Below, one piece after another: positions 51,420 to 61,300 of a DNA stretch of 64,000 nt (position 1 is the first letter of the stretch; every line of letters starts with the position of its first letter). The notes under the pieces were generated by a model, which had not been told where the DNA came from, did not search any database, and saw nothing but the letters and a program-made list of their open reading frames with translations. The stretch covers positions 1 through 64,000 of the forward strand of contig NZ_JAGGLR010000041.1 of the NCBI RefSeq assembly GCF_017874715.1, read 5' to 3'. The stretch is from Streptomyces iranensis. GTDB lineage: Bacteria > Actinomycetota > Actinomycetes > Streptomycetales > Streptomycetaceae. The translations under genes were made by a program, and so were the position numbers.

Positions 51420-51880
51420 GCGGGGGCGGGGGCGGGGAGGCTCGGCCGTGCCGACCCGGTGGGGGTGGGTGACCGGGTCCTGCCCGTGCCCCGGTGGTTG
51501 GGCTCGTCCGTGCCCTGGCGGTTGGGTTCGTCCGTACGGCCGCGGCTCGGTTCGGCCCGTACGGTCGCGGGGCTTGGTTCCACCGTACGGTGGCGGTTGG
51601 GCTCGGACCGTACGGACGTGGCGGGCACCGGCCCGTACCTCGGCAACGCTCTCCGGCCGTACGGCGGCGGTGCGGCCCGGCCCGTACCTTGGCGATGGGG
51701 CCCGGCCCGTACCTCGGCGGTGCGGCCCGGCCCGTACGGTGGAGATCCCCGGCCCGTTCGGTGGCGATCCCTGGCCCGTACGGCCGCGGCAGGCCCCGAC
51801 CCCGACCCCTACCTTGGCGACGGCTCCGGCCCTACAGCGGCGGTGGACCCCGGCCCCTACCCCCTCAACCCCTCCCGCTC
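51420..51880. repeat. long array of degenerate GCCCGTAC repeats
   Basis: About 460 bp with some twenty copies of GGCCCGTACGGTGGCG-like units (variants CCGTACGGCGGCGG, CCCGTACCTTGGCG) spaced 17-24 bp. No credible gene. It separates trmB from lhgO and begins within a few bases of both. Confidence 0.75.
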
Positions 51881-51882
51881 CG

Positions 51883-53097
51883 TCACCCCGTCCGCAGGGT
51901 CTCCAGCACTCGGCGGGCGACCTCGCGGCCGATCGGCAGGGAGGCCGTGGCCGCGGGCGACGGGGCGTTGAGCACATGGACGATCCCGGGCGACTGCGAG
52001 ATGAGGAAGTCGTCCACCAGCGTGCCGTCCGGCAGCACCGCCTGTGCGCGCACGCCCGCCGGGGCCGCTATCAGGTCGTCGGCCGTCACATCCGGCAGCA
52101 GGCGGCGCACGGCGTCGGTGAAGGCGCGCTTGGACAGGGAACGACGCAGCTCACCCGCCCCGTACCGCCAGTGGCGGCGGGCGATCCGCCAGGAGCCCGG
52201 ATACGCCAATGTGCCGGCCAGCTCCTGCGGGCGCACCGTATGCCAGGCGTACCCCTCGCGGGCCAGGGCCGGCACCGCGTTGGGCCCGATGTGGACGCCG
52301 CCGTCGATGCCGCGGGTCAGATGGACGCCGAGGAACGGGAACGCCGGGTCGGGCACCGGGTACACCAGACCGTTCACCAGCGAGGCGCGGGAGGGCACCA
52401 GCTCGTAGTACTCACCGCGGAAGGGCACGATCCGCATGCCTGGGTCGTCGCCCGCCAGCCGGGCGACGCGGTCGCAGTGCAGACCCGCGCAGTTGACCAG
52501 GGCCCGCGCGCGCAGCACCGTGCCGTCCGCCGTGCGCACCGCGACCGCGGAGGGGCGCCGGCCGATGGTGCGCACCTGCGACCCGTACCGCACCGAGGCG
52601 CCCGCGTCCTGGGCCAGCCGGGCCAGCCGGGCCGCCACCGCGCCGAAGTCGCAGACGCCCGTCGTGCCGACATGGATCGCGGCGAGGCCGCGCACCCATG
52701 GTTCGTACTCCGCGATCTGGGCGGGGCCCAGCTCGCGCACCGGAATGCCGTTCTCCCTGCCGCGCTGGACGAGGCCGTGGAGCCTCGGCAGCTCGGAACG
52801 CTCCGTGGCGACGATGAGCTTGCCGGTGACCTCGTGCGGGATGCCGTGCTCGGCGCAGAACTTCACCATCTCCGCCGCGCCGCGCACCGCGAACCGCGCC
52901 TTGAGCGACCCCGGCCGGTAGTAGATACCGCTGTGGATCACGCCGCTGTTCCGCCCGGTCTGGTGGCGGGCCGGGCCCGCTTCCTTCTCGAGCACGGTCA
53001 CGCGGGTGCCGGGCGCGGCGCGCGTGATCGCATACGCCGTCGACATGCCGACGATCCCGCCCCCGATCACCAGCACGTCGCAGTCCAACGCCGTCAC
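51883..53097 (-). CDS. lhgO: L-2-hydroxyglutarate oxidase
   Basis: A 404-residue FAD enzyme: dinucleotide motif VIGGGIVGMSTAYAI (about 9-23), RNSGVIHSGIYYRPGSLKA (covering the active-site His), and C-terminal VRAQAVLPDGTLVDDF and NAPSPAATASLPIG, matching LhgO. It oxidises L-2-hydroxyglutarate to 2-oxoglutarate, passing electrons to the membrane quinone pool. GTG 53097 has GGGGAGGTG upstream. Confidence 0.92.
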   Translation of the reverse strand: MTALDCDVLVIGGGIVGMSTAYAITRAAPGTRVTVLEKEAGPARHQTGRNSGVIHSGIYYRPGSLKARFAVRGAAEMVKFCAEHGIPHEVTGKLIVATERSELPRLHGLVQRGRENGIPVRELGPAQIAEYEPWVRGLAAIHVGTTGVCDFGAVAARLARLAQDAGASVRYGSQVRTIGRRPSAVAVRTADGTVLRARALVNCAGLHCDRVARLAGDDPGMRIVPFRGEYYELVPSRASLVNGLVYPVPDPAFPFLGVHLTRGIDGGVHIGPNAVPALAREGYAWHTVRPQELAGTLAYPGSWRIARRHWRYGAGELRRSLSKRAFTDAVRRLLPDVTADDLIAAPAGVRAQAVLPDGTLVDDFLISQSPGIVHVLNAPSPAATASLPIGREVARRVLETLRTG

Positions 53098-53338
53098 GCC
53101 ATGTCACCTCCCCACGCGCCACACCGTCCAGTCGCCCGACCGTCGATCCCTATCATGACCTGCGCCACTGACAACGGCCCGAAACCCATGTGAGGACTAG
53201 GGCCTGGGCTAGGTCCATCGGCCATATGGATCGATTCATGTCGAATCGGCCATTTCGGGCGGCTCGCCTCTGAATCGCTTATTCCGGGCTGCTCTCACCT
53301 CGCCGCTCATCCCCGGCCGTTCACCACTCATCGCGGCC

Positions 53339-53424
53339 GCTCGCCCCCGCTCTCATGCCGCTCGCCCCCGCCCTCATGCCGCTCGCGTCCGGTCCCATGC
53401 TGCTCGCCCCCGCTCCCATGCCGC
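53339..53424. repeat. about 23-bp tandem repeats
   Basis: Four imperfect copies of CTCATGCCGCTCGCCCCCGC run up to the stop codon of the HTH/TPR gene. The rest of the 53098-53338 gap shows nothing recognisable. Confidence 0.75.
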
Positions 53425-54888
53425 TCACGCCGGGGTCACCAGCAGCGGCCGGGCCTGCTCGCGCAGCTCGGCGACGCGCGGCTCGTCGCGGTACGCCTCA
53501 AGGCGCTGCATCAGGTCGCGTACGTACTCAGTGGTGCGCGCGGACGAGATCCGGTTGGCGACCTCCACGGCACGGGCGCCCGCCGCACAGGCCGCGTCCA
53601 GATTGCCGGACTCCAGTTCAGCGACGGCGGACACCACGAGCCGCAGCCCGTGCGACCGTACGAACTCCTCCGTCGGCCGGGCCAGCGCCTGCTCGGTGAA
53701 GCGCCGCACCTGGCGCGGCAGCCGGAGATCGCGATAGCACTCGGCGGCGTCGGCCGCGAACCGCTCATGGCTGTAGAAGTCGAGCCAGGACGGATCGGGG
53801 TCGCCCGCCCGCGAGCGCTCCAGCCAGCCTTCCGCGGACTTCAGGGCCGCCCCGCAGGCGGGCCCGTCCCCGGACTTGGCCTGGGCGCGCGCCTCCACGA
53901 GCCGGAAGAAGCTCATGGTGCGTGCGGTGGCCAGGCCGCGGTTGCGCTCCAGGGCGGCCTGGGCCAGGTCCACGCCCTCGTCGGCGAAGCCGCGATAGGT
54001 GGCCTGAAGGCTCATCGACGCCAGCACATAGCCGCCCAGGGGGACGTCGGCCGCTGCGCGGGCGAGGCGCAGCGCCTGGATGTAGTACCGCTGTGCGGCC
54101 TCCTGTTGGCCGGTGTCGAAGGCCATCCACCCGGCGAGCCGGGTCAGTTCGGCGGTGGCGCCGAAGAGGGAGCGGCCGACCTCGTCGCTGTACGAGCCGA
54201 GCAGCAGGGGAGCCGCGTCCACCCGGAGGCACTCGGGAACCATGGAGGAACGCCAGTCGCCGCCGCCGTACTTGGAGTCCCAGCGGCGCGCGTCCTCGGC
54301 GGCCTCGCGCAACTTGGTGACGTCACTGTGGCCGACGCGCTGCGGCGGTATGGCGTCCGGCGCCGCCGTGCCCGTGGTGCTCGCGGCGGTGGTTCCGTCC
54401 TCGGCGTCCTTGGGCTCGCGGGCCACCGAACTGTCGGCGGGGGATATGAGCCAGCGCGAGGCCGGGGTGGCGTATGCGCTTACTGAGAAAGATCCGGCCA
54501 GGCTCTGCCAAATGCCGACGCCACCGCGCCGACCCGCGAGATCCAGCCGGTAGAGCTCGGTCGCGGAGCGGACGGCCTGGCCGATGTCGCGCGGGAAGGC
54601 AAGCCCGACCTCGGGGGCCGGATCGGCATCGGCCAGGCCGATTTCGTGCAGGGGGACGGGGCGGCCGAGTTTGCTCCCGATCGCAGCCGCAATGAGGTGT
54701 GGCGCGGCGCCTTGGGGCACCATGCCCTTGGACACCCAGCGCGCGACGGACGTCTTGTCGTAGCGAAGCGTCAGGCCACGCTGGGCGCCGAGGTCGTTGA
54801 CTCTGCGCGCGAGCCCGGCATTGCTGATCCCAGCGAGGGCGAGAACGGTGCCGAGCTTTTCGTTCGGCCCGCGTGGCTCCCTGGACAT
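53425..54888 (-). CDS. large HTH/TPR regulator (NsdA/sporulation-associated type)
   Basis: A 487-residue protein. The first 80 residues form a helix-turn-helix-like region ([29 protein letters not shown]); the rest is alpha-helical with TPR units ([40 protein letters not shown]). It resembles the NsdA/sporulation-associated family that controls differentiation and antibiotic production in Streptomyces. ATG 54888 has GAGGGG 6 bases upstream. It is most like the family member next to atrA in S. coelicolor (recalled). Confidence 0.82.
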   Translation of the reverse strand: MSREPRGPNEKLGTVLALAGISNAGLARRVNDLGAQRGLTLRYDKTSVARWVSKGMVPQGAAPHLIAAAIGSKLGRPVPLHEIGLADADPAPEVGLAFPRDIGQAVRSATELYRLDLAGRRGGVGIWQSLAGSFSVSAYATPASRWLISPADSSVAREPKDAEDGTTAASTTGTAAPDAIPPQRVGHSDVTKLREAAEDARRWDSKYGGGDWRSSMVPECLRVDAAPLLLGSYSDEVGRSLFGATAELTRLAGWMAFDTGQQEAAQRYYIQALRLARAAADVPLGGYVLASMSLQATYRGFADEGVDLAQAALERNRGLATARTMSFFRLVEARAQAKSGDGPACGAALKSAEGWLERSRAGDPDPSWLDFYSHERFAADAAECYRDLRLPRQVRRFTEQALARPTEEFVRSHGLRLVVSAVAELESGNLDAACAAGARAVEVANRISSARTTEYVRDLMQRLEAYRDEPRVAELREQARPLLVTPA

Positions 54889-55870
54889 GCGCACCCCTCG
54901 ACAGCACCGACGGCCGCCCCGGCATAAGCGCGGGACATTCGTAAACCCAGCGTAGTTCGCCGCATCCCGACCGTTAAGAGGTGGTGTCCCGGATGGCGAG
55001 ATTCTTGTACGAACGGGCGTGCGGGGCGTGACGTGTGCTCCCGGTGTGTGTGGCTGTGCGCCCGTGTGTGCGCTCTGTCTCAGTCGCGGCGGGGACGTTT
55101 CGATGGGTCCTGCGTGGGTCGGCCCGCTGTACTGGATCCAGTGGGCTGGGGGACGCCGCCGCCTCATTCCCCGCGGGTGGCGGAACGGTCCGGGAGGCGA
55201 ATGCCGCCTCCCGGACTGTCGTGTCGGGAGGCGCGAGAGGCGGAAGTCGAGTCCCTACAGGTCGTCCGCAAGACCAACGAGAGCGCCACGGCAATTTGGC
55301 TGAATATTGCCCCTCACGGCCGGGCTCCCGCGTCGGGCCGGGGAGGGGGAGGCCCGACGCGGGAAGCCCTCTTCCGCGTAGAGCGCGCCCGGATTCGGCA
55401 TGGATTCCGCCTAGTTCTCCCTCGGAGCGGTGAACCACCTAGCACATGCCGCGGATGTCGCCGCGCGTGGTGGCCGCCGCGGCACGAGGCGGTAAGGCCC
55501 CCGTGTGATCTGCGGATTGGCGCTCGGGCGGCGCTCTTTCCGTGCGCCCCTTCGTGCGCCTTTTGTGCGCCGCTCCGCACACTCGTCGATGCCCTTGCGC
55601 TCTTGTGCGCCCCAATCGTGGCAGCATGGGCCATGGCGGAACGGTGGGTCGCTACCGGCGGTGGTTCCCTCGGCGGGCTCCTTACGGATGCCTTCGTGAG
55701 AGGTGCCACCCCCTGGGATCAACTCTGCGATTCCTGCGGTCATCTGTGGTCACAGGACATCCAGGAGATCCATGTTGTTGTCCGGTTCGATGCCGAAACC
55801 GTCAACATGCTGTGCATGATGGCACCTACTTCTTGGTTGCCCTGGATGCCCACAGCCTGTGGAGGCGGCG
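54889..55870. promoter_or_regulatory. long intergenic region with a strong hairpin
   Basis: 982 bp between divergent genes. Apart from the perfect hairpin CCCGCGTCGGGCC/GGCCCGACGCGGG (55327-55363) I see no RNA gene or coding sequence with a ribosome site; open frames are shadows. Such length suggests complex control of one or both flanking genes. Confidence 0.45.
55327..55363. terminator. strong isolated hairpin
   Basis: A 13-bp perfect stem with an 11-nt G-rich loop in the middle of a long noncoding region, followed by AAGCCCTCTT. It may end a small unannotated transcript. Confidence 0.5.
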
Positions 55871-57958
55871 ATGCGGTGGTTGGTGGGGTGGAGCAGTACC
55901 GCATCCGGCCCGGTCTCCTCGGAGGGCCGTGCGATCCAGCCGGTCGGTGCCCAACTCCTGTGGTCCGACCCCGATCCGCTGTGGGCGGTCGGCGACTGGC
56001 GGCCCGATGAAGTACGCGTGGTCCAGACCGACCCCTTCACCCGCCTCGCCGTCTTCGGCTGCTGCGGCGCCTCCGACGAGGAGCTGCGGGTGGGACTGTT
56101 CGCCGCCCGCGGCGGCGCCCTGCGCCATCTGACCGCCTGGCCCGGCAGCTACACGGCCGTGGCCCAGGCCGGCCGCCGCGTCACCATCGTCGGCGACCTC
56201 GCGGGCGCCCGGCCCGTCTTCCACACCGACTGGGGCGGCGGCACCGCCTACGCCACGGCCGCGCTCCCGCTCGCCGACCTCATCGAGGCCCAGCTCGACG
56301 TCGGCCACCTCGGCGCGCTGCTCGCCTGCCCCGACTCCCCGGAGGCCATGGGCGACGGCACGCCCTATATGGGCGTCAGACGCGTGCCCCCGGGCCATGC
56401 GCTGATCCTGCGCGACGGCGCCCGCGACATCACCGGCTACGAGCCCACCGCGTCCCTCGCCGTCGCCGCGCCCCCACTCGACCAGGACAAGGCCGTGGAC
56501 GCGGTCCGGGACGCCCTCGTGGAGGCCGTACGGGCCCGGCTCACCGCCCCGCGCCACGCCCCCGAGACCGATGACCTCGACCCCGGCCCGGTGCCCGGCA
56601 TGGGGCCCGCCGAACGGCGGGCCGCCCGCGGCGCGCCGGCCCCCGGCCTCGGCGCCGATCTGTCCGGAGGCAGCGCCTCCGCCACGCTCGCCCTGCTCGC
56701 CGCCGGTCTCCCCGGAATGCCCGGGACCCTCTTCGGGCACGGCACCGAGGCGGGCGAGCGGCTCCTGGCCGTCACCTTCAACGACCTCGCCACGGCGGGC
56801 GGCGCCCGCACCCGCGAGGCCGAACTCGAACGGGCCGGAGCCATCGCCGCCAATCCACGGCTGCACCATGTGGTCGTCGCCGCGGGCGAGGACGCCCTGC
56901 CGTACGCGGGCCTCGACACCGGCGCCCTTACCGACGAACCCGGCCCCTCCCTCGTCATCGCCGAACGCCACCGGCGCCGGCTCGCCGCGGGCAGCGCCGA
57001 CCACTTCATCGGGCACGGCGCCCGCCAGGTGCTCGACGCCCACCCCGCGCGCCTCGCGGACCTGCTGCTCGACCGCCGCAGACGCCATCTGCTGCGCCCC
57101 GCAACGGCGCTCGCCAAGGCCGACGGCCCCTCCGCGCAGTCCTTCTTCGTGCCCTTCACGGTCTACCGGGCCGCCCGACGGCTGGCCCGCACCTCCTACC
57201 GCGACGGCGTCCAGGAGGCCGCCGCGCGCCTTATGGAGCGCCACTTCATCGACGAACAGGCGCTACACGGCCCCGGCGCCGTATCCGCCTCCCTCGCCGC
57301 CCTGACGTGGTGCCGCCCCGGGCCCGCCGCCCGCTGGCTCACCGGGGAGACGCTCGCCGAGGTGTCCGTACGGCTGGAGGAAGCGGCCGTGCGCCCCGTG
57401 CTGCTGCGCCGCCCGGGGGAGCGCCGCGCCGACGCCGCCCTCGCCCGCTACGCGGCGGACCACCGCGTCTTCGAGCAGGCCGCCGAGATCCGCAGCCAGC
57501 GCCTGCACGCGCCCTTCCTCGACAACCAGGTGGTACGGGCCTGCCGTGCGCTCCCCGAAGCGCTTCGGGTGCAACCGGGGGCGCGCGCCGCGGTGCTGCG
57601 TTCGGTCCTCGCCGGAGCGGGCATCCGGGAGCTTCCCCCCGGCTGGGGCGCCACCTCCCACGCCGCCCACACCGCCGCCGTACGGACCGGCATGCGCACC
57701 TGGACGGGCGAGCTGATGACCCTCTTCGACGCGCCGCTGCTGGCCGACGCGGGCCTGATCGAGGCCCGTGTCGTCCGTAAGGCGCTGCGCGCCGCCGCGC
57801 AGGGGGAGCGGCTGCCCCTGGACGGCCTGGCCGAGCTCGTCTCCACCGAAGTCTGGCTGCGGCGCCTGCTGGCCCGCCGCGGCACCTGCTGGACGGGCAC
57901 GGCGGCGCCACGCCAGCGGGCCGTGGCGGGCGGAGTGGTGCCGCGGCCGAGCCTGTGA
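55871..57958 (+). CDS. asparagine-synthase-like protein
   Basis: A 695-residue protein of the asparagine synthase/lasso-cyclase superfamily. Residues 1-200 resemble a glutamine-amidohydrolase-like domain but start MRWLVGW, without the catalytic N-terminal Cys. The synthetase domain has the PP-loop DLSGGSASATLALLA (near 262). So it should adenylate a carboxylate but not use glutamine. GGAGGCGG precedes ATG 55871. No precursor gene of a lasso peptide is visible next to it; it is probably a conserved chromosomal gene of unknown substrate. Confidence 0.8.
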   Translation: MRWLVGWSSTASGPVSSEGRAIQPVGAQLLWSDPDPLWAVGDWRPDEVRVVQTDPFTRLAVFGCCGASDEELRVGLFAARGGALRHLTAWPGSYTAVAQAGRRVTIVGDLAGARPVFHTDWGGGTAYATAALPLADLIEAQLDVGHLGALLACPDSPEAMGDGTPYMGVRRVPPGHALILRDGARDITGYEPTASLAVAAPPLDQDKAVDAVRDALVEAVRARLTAPRHAPETDDLDPGPVPGMGPAERRAARGAPAPGLGADLSGGSASATLALLAAGLPGMPGTLFGHGTEAGERLLAVTFNDLATAGGARTREAELERAGAIAANPRLHHVVVAAGEDALPYAGLDTGALTDEPGPSLVIAERHRRRLAAGSADHFIGHGARQVLDAHPARLADLLLDRRRRHLLRPATALAKADGPSAQSFFVPFTVYRAARRLARTSYRDGVQEAAARLMERHFIDEQALHGPGAVSASLAALTWCRPGPAARWLTGETLAEVSVRLEEAAVRPVLLRRPGERRADAALARYAADHRVFEQAAEIRSQRLHAPFLDNQVVRACRALPEALRVQPGARAAVLRSVLAGAGIRELPPGWGATSHAAHTAAVRTGMRTWTGELMTLFDAPLLADAGLIEARVVRKALRAAAQGERLPLDGLAELVSTEVWLRRLLARRGTCWTGTAAPRQRAVAGGVVPRPSL

Positions 57959-58030
57959 CGGCTTCCGCACCGAGGCGGCACGAGGCCGCCTTGTGACATC
58001 TCGCCCCGGGGAGCCCTACGGGACATGGCC

Positions 58031-58150
58031 CCTCACGCCCAGGGAGCCGGGGTGTTCGCCCCTCACGCCCAGGGAATGGGGGTGTTCGCCCTGCGTGCTC
58101 AGGGAGCCGGGGTGTTCGCCCTTGGCACCCAGGGAGCCGGGGTGCTTGCC
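58031..58150. repeat. 30-bp tandem repeats upstream of the AfsR-like gene
   Basis: Four imperfect copies of a 30-bp unit containing AGGGAGCCGGGGTGTTCGCC. One frame is open across all copies (HAQGAGVFAP per unit) from ATG 58025, but it overlaps the regulator start and lacks other support. Confidence 0.85.
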
Positions 58151-58311
58151 GGGCGCCGGAACTCGGCGTTCTCACGGGAAGCCAGAAGCCGCCGTTCTTA
58201 CGGCGGACGGGAAGCCGGTGTCCTTACGGCGGACGAAAACGAATGGACCCCTCCGCCGCCGCTCCGCACCATCTCCCCAGCGGCAATCCGCAACCTAGGA
58301 GAATGGCCCCT

Positions 58312-61300
58312 GTGCGGTATCTGATCCTCGGCACCACCGAAGCGCGCGACGACCACGGCGACCCGCTCCCCCTCGGCGGCCCCCGGATCCGCGCGCTGCT
58401 CGCCGCGCTCGCCGTAAGGGCCGCACGCACCGCCCCGGCCTCGGTCGACGCCCTGATCGACGAGGTGTGGGCCGACGACCCTCCGCATGACGCGCCCGCC
58501 GCGCTCCAGGCGCTCGTCGGCCGGTTGCGCCGGGCCATCGGCAGGGACGCCGTCGTCTCCTCACCCGGCGGCTACCGCCTCGCGACCGCCGCGCCCCAGG
58601 ACGACGTCGACCTGTTGCGTTTCGAACGGCTGACGAACGAGGGCATACGCGCCCTGGACGCCGACGACCTCGAGACGGCCGCCGCCACCCTCCGTAAGGC
58701 GCTCGCCCTGTGGCGCGGCCCGGCCCTCGCCGACCTGCCGGACCGGGACGCTGCCGCCGCCCGCCCCGAGGCGCTCCGGCTGACCGCGCTGCATCGCCGG
58801 ATCGACGCGGACCTCGCCCTCGACCGCCCTACGGATGTCATACCGGAGCTGCGCGAGCTCGTCGCGGACCATCCGCTCGACGAGACGTTCCATGCCCAGC
58901 TGATCCGCGCGCTGCGGGCGGCCGGTCACTCCGCCGATGCCCTCGCGGCGTACGAGGACGTCCGCAGGATCCTCGCCGACCGCCTCGGCACCGACCCGGG
59001 AACCGAGCTCAAGGAGCTCCACAGACGGCTGCTGACGACGGACGCCGAGTCGGCCCAAGAGCGTCGCGGCTGGGGGCCCACCGCGCAGGCCGCTCCGCCG
59101 AGGGCCGACGGCCATGAGGGGAGCGGGGACGTGACCTGGGCGGACGGCACCGCGATCGACGGCCGCAGGGCGGCCGGGGGCGCGTTCGACGGGCGGGCCG
59201 GGGGCGCGTTTGACGGGCGGGCCGGGGGCGGAAGAACCGACGGCGGGGCCGCAAGCCGCGTCGACGGCCGGGAGGCGGGCCCGCGCACCGCCGTGCCGCC
59301 TCTGCCGCATGGCAACCTCAGGGCCCGCCTCACCAGCTTCGTCGGCCGTCAGAAAGAGATCGGCGACATCCTCCGCGACCTGGAGGGCGCCCGGCTGGTC
59401 ACCCTTACCGGCCCCGGCGGCTCCGGTAAGACCCGGCTCTCCGAGGAGGCCGCCGGGGCCGTGACGGACGGCTATCCGGACGGCGTCTGGATAGCCGAAC
59501 TCGCCCCGCTCGACCAGCCCTCCGCCGTCCCCGGCGCCGTCCTGAGCGCGGTCGGCCGCCGCGAGACCATGCTGCTCGCCTCCGGTCTTGAGAGCCGCAC
59601 CACGGGCGTGGACGGCGGGGATCCGACGAGTCGGCTCGTCGAGTACTGCGCCGACCGCAGACTGCTGCTCCTGCTCGACAACTGCGAGCACGTCATCGAC
59701 ACCGCGGCCCGGCTCACCGAGACCCTGCTCGCGCACTGCCCGGGGGTGACCGTGCTCGCCACCAGCCGGGAGCCGCTCGGGGTGCCCGGCGAGACCGTAA
59801 GGCCGGTGGAACCGCTGCCGCCCGCCCCCGCCCACCAGCTGTTCGCCGAGCGCGCCGCCACCGTACGGCCCGGCTTCGACCCGGCGGCGGAACCGGACAC
59901 GGCGGCCGCGGTCGCGGAGATCTGCCGCCGCCTGGACGGTCTGCCGCTGGCGATCGAGCTGGCCGCGGCGCGGCTGCGGCTGCTGACCCCACGCCAGATC
60001 GCGGACCGGCTTGACGACCGCTTCCGCCTGCTGACCAGCGGCAGCAGAACCGCGCTGCCCCGCCAGCAGACCTTGCGAGCCGTCGTCGAGTGGTCCTGGG
60101 ACCTCCTCGACGCGCGCGAGCGCACTGTGCTGCGCCGCGCGTCGGTCTTCGCGGGCGGGTGGACCCTGTCCGCGGCCGAGGCGGTGTGCGCGGACGCCCC
60201 GCCCGGCGCGAGTGCCCTTACGGACGGCACGGGTCACACGGACGGTACGGACGCCGACGGCGTCATCCAGGACGGCGTCGGCGTCCGTGACGTCCTTACG
60301 GACGCCATGGCGAGCACGCCGGAGCCGGGTGACACGGTTGCGTACGCCGAGACGCGCGCCCCGACGCGCTCTCATCCGCGCCCCCAGGCCAGGATCGCGC
60401 CCGCCGAGGTGCTGGAACTGCTCGGGGCGCTGGTCGACAAGTCGCTGCTGATCGTCGACCATCCGTCGCACGGTGCGGCGGCGGAGCACTCCGGCCCGGC
60501 GGGCGGCGAGCCCCGCTACCGGATGCTGGAGACCATCAGCGAGTACGTCGGCGAGCGCGCCACCGAGGACGCCGCGGCCCGCGCCGACAACAAGGCCGCC
60601 ATGGCCCGTCACACCGCCCACTTCCGGGACTTCATCCGCACTGCCGAGCCCCGTCTGCGCTCCGCCGGACAACTGCCCTGGCTGCGCCTCGTCGAGACCG
60701 ACCTCGACAACATCCGGGCAGCGCTGCACCGCTCCCTGACCACTGCGGACGAGCGCACCGTCTTCGCGCTCATCCGCGACTTGGCATGGTTCTGGTGGCT
60801 GCGCAACTACCGGGACGAGGGCGCCGCATGGGTCGGCCGTGCCCTGGCCCTGGAGAGCCGCCCCCATGGCACGGATGGCGAGGCGGACCGGGCACCGGGC
60901 GGCGGCCATCCCCTCGACCAGTTCCCGCTCATCCCGGCCCGAGTACCGGACGGCGAGGACGGCATCGACGAGGAAGCCACCCGGTACTGGCAGTTCATGG
61001 ACCTGCGGCTGCTGCTCTTCTTCCTGCTCGCCGAGCAGGGCACCGGCCCGGATCCGAGCGACCCCGAGATCCGGGACGCCGCCATACGCATGCGCGACGC
61101 CTACGCGAACCATCCAGGGCCCCGCAGCGCGTCTTTCCCCGGTCTGTTGTGGCCCTTCGCGGCCTTCGTCATCCAGGGCTTCAGCGGCGAGATGCTGCCG
61201 CTCATGGACCAGACCGTGGCCCACTGCCGGACCCACGGCGACGACTGGGCACTCGGCGTCTCGCTGATGTACCGCACCCACATGGCCATCGACATGCCGG

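Noticed and set aside
55033-56010. Plus-strand open frame of 325 residues before the asparagine-synthase-like gene
   Set aside because: No ribosome site or recognisable domain, and it overlaps the well-supported start at 55871 in another frame.
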